DNA from: Bacteroidota bacterium
Lineage (GTDB): Bacteria > Bacteroidota > Bacteroidia > AKYH767-A > 2013-40CM-41-45
DNA: 64,000 nt
NCBI GenBank assembly: GCA_004295015.1
Contig: SHNE01000033.1
Coordinates: forward strand, 172,133 to 236,132
Direction: 5' to 3'
Shown: positions 35,358 through 42,887 of the stretch, one piece after another
How positions within the stretch are numbered: the first letter of the stretch is position 1
How the letters are laid out: each line of letters opens with the position of its first letter
The notes under the pieces: generated by a model
What the model was told of the DNA's origin: nothing
What the model saw: the letters and a program-made list of their open reading frames with translations, nothing else
Database searches by the model: none
Translations under genes and position numbers: made by a program

Positions 35358-37415
35358 ATGAAAAAAATAATTCTTCAACTAAGTTTCATTTTTATTTTCA
35401 AGGGAATATTATTCGCACAGAATAATTTCACGCCGGAAAAAATGTTCCAACTAAAGAGAGTAGGCGAGCCCGTTCTTTCTCCATCGGGCGATAAGCTGGT
35501 TTATAGCGCACGTGCCTTTGATCTCAAAGAGAATAAAGGGAATACGGATTTATTCCTGTATGACTTCAAATTGAATAGCACTGTTACATTGACTGCCGAT
35601 GCGAATTCTAATGAAAGCTCTCCCAGCTGGTCAAGTGATGGATCAAGAATTTATTTTCTGAATGATAAAGGTGGATCGAGTCAGCTATGGAGCATTAATG
35701 CAGATGGTTCCGGATTGACCCAACAAACTTTTTTGGAGCAGGAAATTAACATGTATGGAATTTCTCCTGCAGGAAATACAATTTGGCTGGCAATGGATGT
35801 AAAAATTCAGGCCGTCCAAGGCAATGAAATATATTCAGACTTACCAAAGGCAACCGGAAAAGTATACGATGACCTCATGATGCGTCATTGGGATAGCTGG
35901 GAAGATGGTTCATACAGCCACCTCTTTGTAGCCTCCTTCGCTGACGGAAAAATCGCCTCTAAACCCGTGGACCTGATGCCCGGTGAAGCCTACGATGCAC
36001 CCATGAAGCCCTTTGGAGGCAATGAACAAATAAGTTGGAGTGCAGATGGAAAGACACTCGCTTATACCTGCAAGCGCTCGAGCGGAGTACATTATGCCAC
36101 TCATACGAATTCCGATGTTTATTTGTATGATGTAGAAAGTAAACAGACTTTTAACGTAAGTGGTGGAATGTTAGGTTATGATAAAGATCCTAACTTTTCG
36201 CCTGACGGAAAATATATGCTTTGGTTGAGTCAAAAGACCGATGGGAATGAAGCCGATCGCATTCGTTTGTTTTTGTACGACAGAGAGATGAAAACAAAAA
36301 TTGAACTCAGTGAAAAGTTTGATTACAGTATAGAAGCAACCTGCTGGAGTTCCGATAGCAAGAAAATTTATTTTTTATCAGTTATCAATGCCACTCAGCA
36401 GGTCTTTGTTTATGACTTCAGTATCACAAAAGGAAGTCCGATCAAACAGTTGACCAATGATCTAGCCGATTTCACCGGGATGACATTGGCCAAAACACCT
36501 TCAAAGAAAGATATCATGGTGTGTACAAGAATGACTTTGTCTGAACCAACAGATCTTTTTAGCATCGATTTAAAATCAGGTATCAGCAAGCAAGTTACAT
36601 TCAACAATAAAGAAGTACTCTCGTCAATAACAATGGGCGAAGTGAAGAAGCGAATGGTAAAGTCAAGTGATAACAAAGAGATTTTGACATGGGTTCTGTA
36701 TCCACCCGGTTTTGATCCTGCTAAAAAATATCCAACGCTTCTCTATTGCCAGGGTGGACCGGAGTCTCCAGTTAGCCAGTTTTTTTCTTATCGCTGGAAT
36801 CTTCAGTTGATGGCCGCCAATGGTTATATCGTTGTCGCGCCAAACCGTCGTGGCTTACCCGGTTTCGGATCTGAATGGAATGATGCTATTTTAGGAGATT
36901 GGGGCGGACAATCCATGCGCGATCTCCTAAGTGCAATTGATGATGTTTCTAAGGAAGCATACGTCGATACGAATAAACGTGGTGCAGTTGGTCCTAGCTA
37001 CGGAGGGTATTCAGTCTTCTGGCTTGCCGGTCATCATGAGAAACGATTTAAAGCATTTATCTCTCATTGTGGTGTGTTTAATATGGAGAGTATGCTAGCT
37101 ACAGAAGAATTGTTTTTTCTCAACCACGAACAAAAAGGCTTGTATTGGAATAAGCCAATGCCCAAAGGGTACAATGAATTTTCTCCGCATCGATCGCTGT
37201 CAAATTGGGATACACCGATTTTAATTATTGCTAATGAGAAAGATTACAGAGTTCCTTACACTCAAAGCCTGGAAGCGTATAGTGCAGCAAGACTAATGGG
37301 AGTACCGGCCCGATTCCTTAGTTATCCTGACGAAAATCATTGGGTACTAAAGCCGCAAAATGCCGTGATGTGGCAAAGAGAGTTCTTCAAATGGCTTGAT
37401 ACTTATCTTAAATAG
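35358..37415 (+). CDS. S9-family serine peptidase (prolyl oligopeptidase/DPP5-like)
   Basis: The 685-residue protein has a signal peptide (to about residue 20), an N-terminal WD40-like propeller (about 25-420) and a C-terminal alpha/beta-hydrolase domain. The catalytic triad is visible: Ser547 in GPSYGGY, Asp629 in NEKDYRVP and His661 in ENHWV. This arrangement matches secreted dipeptidyl-peptidases such as DPP5 of Bacteroidota, which cut dipeptides in the periplasm, although the exact specificity is inferred. It stands alone, preceded by a dispersed repeat and followed by the tRNA-Leu promoter region. Confidence 0.92.
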   Translation: MKKIILQLSFIFIFKGILFAQNNFTPEKMFQLKRVGEPVLSPSGDKLVYSARAFDLKENKGNTDLFLYDFKLNSTVTLTADANSNESSPSWSSDGSRIYFLNDKGGSSQLWSINADGSGLTQQTFLEQEINMYGISPAGNTIWLAMDVKIQAVQGNEIYSDLPKATGKVYDDLMMRHWDSWEDGSYSHLFVASFADGKIASKPVDLMPGEAYDAPMKPFGGNEQISWSADGKTLAYTCKRSSGVHYATHTNSDVYLYDVESKQTFNVSGGMLGYDKDPNFSPDGKYMLWLSQKTDGNEADRIRLFLYDREMKTKIELSEKFDYSIEATCWSSDSKKIYFLSVINATQQVFVYDFSITKGSPIKQLTNDLADFTGMTLAKTPSKKDIMVCTRMTLSEPTDLFSIDLKSGISKQVTFNNKEVLSSITMGEVKKRMVKSSDNKEILTWVLYPPGFDPAKKYPTLLYCQGGPESPVSQFFSYRWNLQLMAANGYIVVAPNRRGLPGFGSEWNDAILGDWGGQSMRDLLSAIDDVSKEAYVDTNKRGAVGPSYGGYSVFWLAGHHEKRFKAFISHCGVFNMESMLATEELFFLNHEQKGLYWNKPMPKGYNEFSPHRSLSNWDTPILIIANEKDYRVPYTQSLEAYSAARLMGVPARFLSYPDENHWVLKPQNAVMWQREFFKWLDTYLK

Positions 37416-37486
37416 AAGGTGTTCGGTCTCAGACTGATTCTTCATTATAAGAATCGTATATATTTCTCTTTTTTCAGGAAAAAGTA

Positions 37487-37494
37487 TACTTTTG
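37487..37494 (+). promoter_or_regulatory. -7 box of the tRNA-Leu operon
   Basis: TACTTTTG is an exact TAnnTTTG match, 50 bases before the first tRNA-Leu and after the S9 peptidase stop. A TTTC at 37463-37466 might be a degenerate -33 element with a 20-base spacer. Confidence 0.55.
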
Positions 37495-37544
37495 CAGCCC
37501 GCATCCTCAATTCCCGCCGGCTTTATTTTCCGGCATATCACCTT

Positions 37545-37624
37545 GCCCAGGTGGCGAAACTGGCAGACGCACCACTTTGAGGGGGTGGCGGGCAACCGTA
37601 CGAGTTCGAATCTCGTCCTGGGCA
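37545..37624 (+). tRNA. tRNA-Leu, anticodon GAG
   Basis: An 80-base class II tRNA. The acceptor arms GCCCAGG and CCTGGGC pair over seven bases. The anticodon stem CCACT/GGTGG encloses the loop TTGAGGG with anticodon GAG (reads CUC and CUU). The long variable arm is CGG-GCAA-CCG, and the T arm is ACGAG-TTCGAAT-CTCGT. The 3' CCA is not encoded. A second tRNA-Leu follows 64 bases later. Confidence 0.96.
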
Positions 37625-37688
37625 CACCGTTTACCGGGGTTTGTTTGAGCAATCAAACAGACCCGGCTTGTAAAGCCGAATGTATCCT

Positions 37689-37772
37689 GCCCGGATGGCG
37701 AAATTGGTAAACGTTGCGGTCTCAGAAGCCGTTGGAGTTAAATCCTTGTGAGTTCGAGTCTCACTTCGGGCA
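37689..37772 (+). tRNA. tRNA-Leu, anticodon CAG
   Basis: An 84-base class II tRNA. Acceptor arms GCCCGGA and TTCGGGC pair with one G-U. The anticodon stem GCGGT/GCCGT encloses CTCAGAA, giving anticodon CAG (reads CUG). The variable arm is long, and the T arm is GTGAG-TTCGAGT-CTCAC. CCA is not encoded. It appears to be co-transcribed with the preceding tRNA-Leu(GAG), and a strong terminator follows. Confidence 0.96.
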
Positions 37773-37780
37773 CGACCTTA

Positions 37781-37806
37781 AACCCCGCTTAATCGGCGGG
37801 GTTTTT
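37781..37806 (+). terminator. Rho-independent terminator of the tRNA-Leu operon
   Basis: AACCCCGC (37781-37788) pairs with GCGGGGTT (37796-37803) around a seven-base loop, with a T run from 37802 to 37806, nine bases after the second tRNA. Confidence 0.88.
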
Positions 37807-37891
37807 ATGTATAAGATCGTTTTCATTTTATAGAAATGGGCCCTCGATTAACAGATTTATCAGACACAAATAATTTCGTAATCTTTGTAAC

Positions 37892-39532
37892 ATGTTAGAA
37901 TCAATTTCATCAGTACAAGGCCTCTTGGTCGATATTTTTTCAAAAAAAATTATTCCGGGGATACTTCATTTAGCAGATGGAAAAATAAGCGGCTTCACTG
38001 AAAAAGCAGGTGTAAATGGCCCATATATTTTACCCGGATTCGTCGATGCGCATATCCATATTGAATCTTCAATGCTTGTTCCTTATGAGTTTGCTCGAAT
38101 TGCTTTGACTCATGGCACTGTGGCTACGGTGAGTGACCCGCATGAAATTGCAAACGTTAATGGAATTGCAGGAGTTGAGTATATGCTTGAAAATGCCATT
38201 GGTGCTAAATTGAAATTCTGTTTTGGAGCTCCGTCATGTGTACCGGCAACTGCTTTTGAATCTGCCGGCGATGCACTTGATTCAGATGCTGTCAACTCCT
38301 TATTGCAGCGACAGGATATTTACTACCTCAGTGAGATGATGAATTATCCGGGTGTATTGCATAAGGATCCTGAAGTAATAAAGAAAATTGAATTAGCAAA
38401 AAAGTATAATCTCCCGGTTGATGGTCATGCTCCGGGCTTGAGAGGAATAGATGCAAAGAACTATATAGATGCCGGTATAAGCACGGATCATGAATGTTTT
38501 ACTCTCGATGAGGCCCTCGAAAAAGTGGCTTATGGAATGAAAATTCTTATTCGCGAAGGTTCGGCTGCTCGGAATTTTGATGCCTTGCATTCATTACTGA
38601 GCTCACATCCTGAAATGTGCATGCTTTGTTGTGATGACAAACATCCCGATGAGTTATTACTAGGACATATTGATCAGCATGTGAAGCGTGCTGTTGCTTT
38701 AGGACATAATGTTTTTGATGTACTGAAAGCTGCATGTGTTAATCCGGTACTTCATTATAAATTGCCCGTAGGTTTACTACGTATGGGAGATCCTGCGGAT
38801 TTTATCCTCGTCAATGACCTCAAAGATTTTAAAGTGCTTTCGACTTTTATCGATGGAGAACGTGTGTATCATGATGGTCATTGCACACTTCCTGAACGTA
38901 AACACAAGGCTATAAATAAATTCAAGACTGATAAGAAGAAAGCACTGGAATTTGAAGTAGAGGCCAAGTCAAAGAAAATAAGGGTAATCGAAGCATTAGA
39001 CGGACAACTTATCACTTCCGAATTGCATATTGAAGCCAGGGTTCAGAACGGAAAGGTGGCATCAGATCCGGCACGGGATATTTTGAAAATCGCCGTGGTC
39101 AATCGCTATGATAATGCTAAACCTGCCGTCGCTTTCATTAAAAACTTTGGCCTGAAATCCGGTGCGATCGCTTCAACAGTGGCACATGATTCGCATAATA
39201 TAATTGTAGTTGGAGTAGATGATGACTCTATTTGTCGTGCAGTAAATTTATTGATTCAGGAAGAAGGAGGATTATCTGTGGTGAATGCAGAAGACACGAA
39301 AGTGCTCCCTTTACCCATAGCCGGTTTGATGAGTGCTAAGACTTGTGTAGAAGTTGGCACTATGTATTCGGAACTCGACAGCTTGACCAAGAAGATGGGT
39401 TCCAAATTACGCGCTCCGTATATGACCTTATCTTTTATGGCCCTCTTAGTAATTCCTCAACTGAAACTTAGTGACAAAGGATTGTTTGACGGTTCTACCT
39501 TTTCATTTGCAAATTTATTTATAGAAGATTAG
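37892..39532 (+). CDS. ade: Adenine deaminase
   Basis: The 546-residue protein has the amidohydrolase opening [13 protein letters not shown] (His54 and His56), a central [10 protein letters not shown] and DDKHPDELL, and a C-terminal region with [17 protein letters not shown], all typical of the bacterial adenine deaminase family, which converts adenine to hypoxanthine in purine salvage. Length matches B. subtilis AdeC. A near-consensus promoter box (TAATCTTTG) ends only four bases before the ATG, so the message may lack a leader. It is followed by the probable structured RNA at 39.6 kb. Confidence 0.95.
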   Translation: MLESISSVQGLLVDIFSKKIIPGILHLADGKISGFTEKAGVNGPYILPGFVDAHIHIESSMLVPYEFARIALTHGTVATVSDPHEIANVNGIAGVEYMLENAIGAKLKFCFGAPSCVPATAFESAGDALDSDAVNSLLQRQDIYYLSEMMNYPGVLHKDPEVIKKIELAKKYNLPVDGHAPGLRGIDAKNYIDAGISTDHECFTLDEALEKVAYGMKILIREGSAARNFDALHSLLSSHPEMCMLCCDDKHPDELLLGHIDQHVKRAVALGHNVFDVLKAACVNPVLHYKLPVGLLRMGDPADFILVNDLKDFKVLSTFIDGERVYHDGHCTLPERKHKAINKFKTDKKKALEFEVEAKSKKIRVIEALDGQLITSELHIEARVQNGKVASDPARDILKIAVVNRYDNAKPAVAFIKNFGLKSGAIASTVAHDSHNIIVVGVDDDSICRAVNLLIQEEGGLSVVNAEDTKVLPLPIAGLMSAKTCVEVGTMYSELDSLTKKMGSKLRAPYMTLSFMALLVIPQLKLSDKGLFDGSTFSFANLFIED

Positions 39533-39579
39533 CAAAATTATTTTTGCTTCAGCTACAGTTGTTATTAGAATTTTATTTG

Positions 39580-39593
39580 TGCATTCGTGGCAA
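39580..39593 (+). repeat. Dispersed 14-base intergenic repeat, copy 3
   Basis: This is an exact copy of TGCATTCGTGGCAA, 47 bases after the adenine deaminase stop and just before the putative structured RNA. The preceding TTTTATT is shared with copy 1. Confidence 0.65.
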
Positions 39594-39624
39594 CAATATT
39601 CCCGTAGATCTAATTCAGAAAAAG

Positions 39625-39885
39625 TGTTGAATCAAAGTGTAAGATTTAACCACTTTACGTTTTAACTTTCTTCTTCAGCTTTCATATAAGGCTATATATT
39701 AATCAGAGAGACTATTTAGAATCTGATTGATCAAGAAAAGATAAAGACGGTTTTTAGCATATTTTCGATGAAATAGTCAAATTGACCTTTTTTCACGAAA
39801 AACGAAGAAAGTGGTTAAGTAGAGTGGTTTTTGGTTAGACGAAGAAGCCCCGTTAGGTTCCCACCTACGGGGTTTTCTTTTTTTT
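39625..39885 (+). ncRNA. Putative structured non-coding RNA (6S-like) with its terminator
   Basis: This gene-free stretch holds three nested long-range pairings. 39625-39636 pairs with 39830-39841 (AATCAAA/TTTGGTT plus a short extension across one mismatch, with G-U pairs). 39646-39656 (TTAACCACTTT) pairs perfectly with 39808-39818. 39710-39717 (GACTATTT) pairs perfectly with 39771-39778. Between the second and third lie large unpaired strands (53 and 29 bases), giving a rod with a central bubble. A strong intrinsic terminator follows at once. The shape and roughly 220-base size fit 6S RNA, known in Bacteroidota as the 6S-Flavo motif, but no primary-sequence signature is claimed. No exact promoter box was found, so the 5' end is approximate. 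Confidence 0.5.
39847..39885 (+). terminator. Rho-independent terminator of the putative RNA
   Basis: CCCCGT-T-AGGT (39848-39858, one bulged T) pairs with ACCTACGGGG (39863-39872) around the loop TCCC and is followed by a long T tract (39873-39885, one C). It closes the putative structured RNA. Confidence 0.88.
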
Positions 39886-40015
39886 AAAATTTCCGTGTTT
39901 ACCACGTTAATCAAGCCTCTTTCCCATGGATAGAGGGCTTTTACCAAACAATGTGGATTTTGGCTACCTCCGGGGCTATTTTTAGGTATTCAAAAACTTA
40001 AAAAAAAACGAAAAC

Positions 40016-40267
40016 ATGAGTCGCAGAGAAATACAGCAATTTATTCATCACCCGGGAAGATTTACTTTCAAGGACGGACAGGCAAATCAGGGAATGGTTA
40101 TCGTAAGGTATAATATTCAGGAGGGTAAGATTGAGTATTATTTTATCCCTTCTGAAAACATGCTCGCCTATCAAAGTGCGAAATCAAATCAGGAATTAAA
40201 TGCCCATAAGGTTCTTGGTACGAGATTGAATATTGAAGACATCCACAGTGCAGAAATGATGAACTAA
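40016..40267 (+). CDS. Small hypothetical protein
   Basis: The 83-residue protein has no signal peptide or membrane segment. It contains two or three strands in HHPGRFTFKDGQANQGMVIVRY and KIEYYFIP (split here as read), then a helical, polar C-terminal half with VLGTRLNIEDIHSAEMM. I do not recognise a family, though it has the look of a compact beta-sheet protein. A putative 32-residue membrane peptide begins five bases after its stop. Confidence 0.6.
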   Translation: MSRREIQQFIHHPGRFTFKDGQANQGMVIVRYNIQEGKIEYYFIPSENMLAYQSAKSNQELNAHKVLGTRLNIEDIHSAEMMN

Positions 40268-40271
40268 GACC

Positions 40272-40370
40272 ATGAATATAAAAAGACTAAACTTATTCAA
40301 TAAACTCTTCATACTCTTTTGTCTGGCATTGCTTGTGTTTATTATCCTCACTGTGCCACATGAGGTTTGA
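40272..40370 (+). CDS. Putative 32-residue single-membrane-segment peptide
   Basis: This short ORF begins five bases after the stop of the preceding small gene. It encodes a positively charged start (MNIKRLNLFNK) followed by one hydrophobic segment (LFILFCLALLVFIILTV) and a short PHEV tail. The charge distribution is that of a small inner-membrane protein with its N-terminus inside. A terminator follows at 40420. Translation is not proven; it could also be leader sequence. Confidence 0.4.
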   Translation: MNIKRLNLFNKLFILFCLALLVFIILTVPHEV

Positions 40371-40419
40371 AGTGGTCTAAGAATGCAGGCATTAAGCCGG
40401 TGTGAAACGTGATCAAAAA

Positions 40420-40449
40420 AAAGCCCGGTTTCTCATGAAACCGGGCTTT
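40420..40449. terminator. Bidirectional terminator between the small genes and dnaN
   Basis: A perfect 13-base inverted repeat, AAAGCCCGGTTTC and GAAACCGGGCTTT, encloses the loop TCAT, with A-rich sequence on the left and T-rich sequence on the right. It lies between convergent transcripts and can stop both. Confidence 0.9.
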
Positions 40450-40469
40450 AAATTTTATTCGTGTGGCTC

Positions 40470-41594
40470 TTAGTTATTCAACATAACAGGCATTACAAGC
40501 ATCAGGACATCCTCATTCTGATTTTCTTTCTCGGCTGGGATTAAAATTCCTGCACGATTTGGTGCCGACATTTCCAAAATAACTTTGTCAACATCAAGGT
40601 TACTAAGCATGTCACTTAGAAAACGTGCATTGAAACCAATTTCCATGTCCTCACCGGTATAATCACAGCTGCGACGTTCTGTAGCCTCATTGGAGAAGTC
40701 TGTGTCTTCGCTGCTTATGTGTAATTCACTGCCTGCGATGCGTAATCTAACCTGATGTGTAGTCTTATTTGCATAAAGGGCAACACGACGAACTGATTCG
40801 AGCAATACCTTTCTTTCAATCGTAAGTTTGTTCGGGTTTTCGGCAGGGATAACTGCTTCATAATTTGGATATCTTCCATCAATCAGGCGACAAATAAGAG
40901 AACTGTTGGCGAATTCGAAGAAGGCATTATTCTCCGTATAGCTGACTTTTACATTCTCTTCACCTGCAATCAGAATATTCTTTAATAGATTCAGTGGTTT
41001 CTTTGGAACGATGAAAGCACCATCATGCTTGGTTTTTAAATCCGATCTTTTATAACGAACCAATTTGTGTGCATCGGTAGCTACAAAAGTGATATCATCC
41101 TTCGACAATTGAAAGAATACACCGGTCATCACCGGCCTTAGTTCATCTGTACCGGTTGCAAAGAGTGTTTTGTTGATGGCATTAAGCATCACCTCTGCAG
41201 GGATATCGACAGATTTGCTTCCATCCATCGATGGCGTTTTCGGAAACTCTTCGCCATCAAAGCCGGATAGTTTATATTTTCCGCTTTCAGAAACGATTTC
41301 AATATTCTTTGTCTTATCGTCAATCAGAAAAGTCAGTGGCATCTCTGAAAAAGTCTTCATGGTATCCAATAACAGGCGAGCAGGAATCGCAATCTTTCCG
41401 TTCTGCTTGGCTTCGGTTAGTTTTACCTCTGTGGTCATCGTCGACTCCAAATCAGATGCTGAAATAGTGAGGATATCTTTCTGAACGGAGAACAGAAAAT
41501 TATCGAGAATCGGTAGCGGGTTGCTGGAATTTAAAACACCTCCAACTAGTTGTAGTTGGCGTAATAGTGTGCTGCTTGATACTATAAATTTCAT
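40470..41594 (-). CDS. dnaN: DNA polymerase III beta subunit (sliding clamp)
   Basis: DnaN forms the ring-shaped processivity clamp of the replicative polymerase. The 374-residue protein shows the three repeated clamp domains, with MKFIVSSSTLLRQLQLVGGV at the start, GVFFQLSKDDITFVATDAHKL in the second domain and RFLSDMLSNL before the C-terminal LMLVMPVML. It is not beside dnaA, so the common dnaA-dnaN arrangement is absent here. A near-perfect AT-rich palindrome lies in its 230-base upstream gap. Confidence 0.97.
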   Translation of the reverse strand: MKFIVSSSTLLRQLQLVGGVLNSSNPLPILDNFLFSVQKDILTISASDLESTMTTEVKLTEAKQNGKIAIPARLLLDTMKTFSEMPLTFLIDDKTKNIEIVSESGKYKLSGFDGEEFPKTPSMDGSKSVDIPAEVMLNAINKTLFATGTDELRPVMTGVFFQLSKDDITFVATDAHKLVRYKRSDLKTKHDGAFIVPKKPLNLLKNILIAGEENVKVSYTENNAFFEFANSSLICRLIDGRYPNYEAVIPAENPNKLTIERKVLLESVRRVALYANKTTHQVRLRIAGSELHISSEDTDFSNEATERRSCDYTGEDMEIGFNARFLSDMLSNLDVDKVILEMSAPNRAGILIPAEKENQNEDVLMLVMPVMLNN

Positions 41595-41781
41595 CGAAAT
41601 GAGTTGGTTAATAGAATTTGTTGATTTATTCCTGCAAATTCGGCGAAAAAATAATCAGATTGTTCCGTCCATTTGCCTTTTATTCAACCTTGCAAACCTA
41701 CACAAATTCGCGTCTATCTGCCAAGGATATTTATCGATTTTAAGCAGAAAAGATACCGGATGAATAGAGGAAATAATTTAT

Positions 41782-41810
41782 AATATATCATTGATAATCA
41801 GTGATATATT
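41782..41810. repeat. 29-base AT-rich palindrome upstream of dnaN
   Basis: Arms AATATATCATTGAT and ATCAGTGATATATT around a central A are inverted repeats with a single mismatch. It lies between the end of the DUF4340 gene (41825) and the start of dnaN. It lacks a T run, so it is more like a protein-binding site or a weak stem than a classical terminator. Confidence 0.6.
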
Positions 41811-41824
41811 TTATATCCTTAAAA

Positions 41825-42874
41825 CTATTGAACAGCTCCGCGCAAGGCTCGCTTTTTAAGCATGAAGTCTTCAGCTCTTCTGAAGAGTCTGTCGAAGTTA
41901 TAATGTTGAATCACCACCCAACGTTTTTCATGTGTGATAAAGCCATACATCCTGTCGACATCATACTTCAATGGATTTCCAATGGAGTCTTGTAGAATGA
42001 TAGAGGATTCGTTTATCGCCATAGGATAAATGATGATTCCTTGTTCTTTGTTCTCATTAGTAAGGATCTTCAATTCATTCAGCGGAAATGTTTGTAGAAT
42101 GGAATCTTTAGTTGCCTTACTCAATCTACCCTCAGGAACTTCATAAAATACATTTTGATACAAGGCGAGGTAATTGTCAACGGCTACTGAATCAATTTCA
42201 GAATAAACTTTTCCCTGGGAAGGTACGGCAAGTTGAAATTTATTGGCATTCCGCTCTAAACTAAATGACCATTGTGGAAATGAAGGATATGATAAAGAAA
42301 GACTTTTAATCTGATCGGCTTGTAAACGAAAAATAACCGGCTCAATCCAGATTTCAATGATAGGATTGTACCAGGGAGTAAGGTAACCATTGAAACCGGG
42401 TATCTCCATTACAAAGGGTACGTTTGAATTTTCCATCATCATAAAAGTTCCCAATGCATCGGCCGTTTGATTGCCTACATAATATACCTTTGCCGGCTTT
42501 TCCTGATTTGAAAGATAGACTTCACATTTAATCCCACCGCTTGCCAGATCAGTGATGACATTATTATATCCTGATTGAGGCACACGTGATTTTACAGAAA
42601 TTGAATACACGGCAGTAACAAGATTTTTCATTACATCCGGACGAGGAGAGAGGCTATCATTCAATACCCATTGTCCATCGTTTTTTCTGCTTAGTGTTAC
42701 ACTGTTCCCGTTTCTATTCGCCAGGAATATTTTGGTGATGGATGCCGTATCCTTAACTGCAAAGTCCATCAATTCAGTTCGCATGCTGCTGCTGTCATCA
42801 CGCTTCAATAGATAGATAGCAAGCGTTCCTAAAACTGCAGCGATGACAATTGGAACAATGATCTTTTTTTTCAT
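41825..42874 (-). CDS. DUF4340-domain membrane-anchored protein
   Basis: The 349-residue protein has one N-terminal membrane segment (IIVPIVIAAVLGTLAIYLL) and an extracytoplasmic DUF4340 domain with the typical ITKIFLANRNGNSVTLSR and GQWVLNDSLSPRPDVM blocks. DUF4340 genes often follow gldG-type ABC-transporter genes, as here, 13 bases after gldG. Its role is unknown; context points to the same envelope complex as GldF/GldG. Confidence 0.85.
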   Translation of the reverse strand: MKKKIIVPIVIAAVLGTLAIYLLKRDDSSSMRTELMDFAVKDTASITKIFLANRNGNSVTLSRKNDGQWVLNDSLSPRPDVMKNLVTAVYSISVKSRVPQSGYNNVITDLASGGIKCEVYLSNQEKPAKVYYVGNQTADALGTFMMMENSNVPFVMEIPGFNGYLTPWYNPIIEIWIEPVIFRLQADQIKSLSLSYPSFPQWSFSLERNANKFQLAVPSQGKVYSEIDSVAVDNYLALYQNVFYEVPEGRLSKATKDSILQTFPLNELKILTNENKEQGIIIYPMAINESSIILQDSIGNPLKYDVDRMYGFITHEKRWVVIQHYNFDRLFRRAEDFMLKKRALRGAVQ

Positions 42875-42887
42875 TAGTCTTTCAAAT

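Noticed and set aside
39533..40015. CRISPR array or coding gene in the large gap after ade
   Set aside because: No regularly spaced repeats and no long open frame; inverted rather than direct repeats dominate, which fits a structured RNA.
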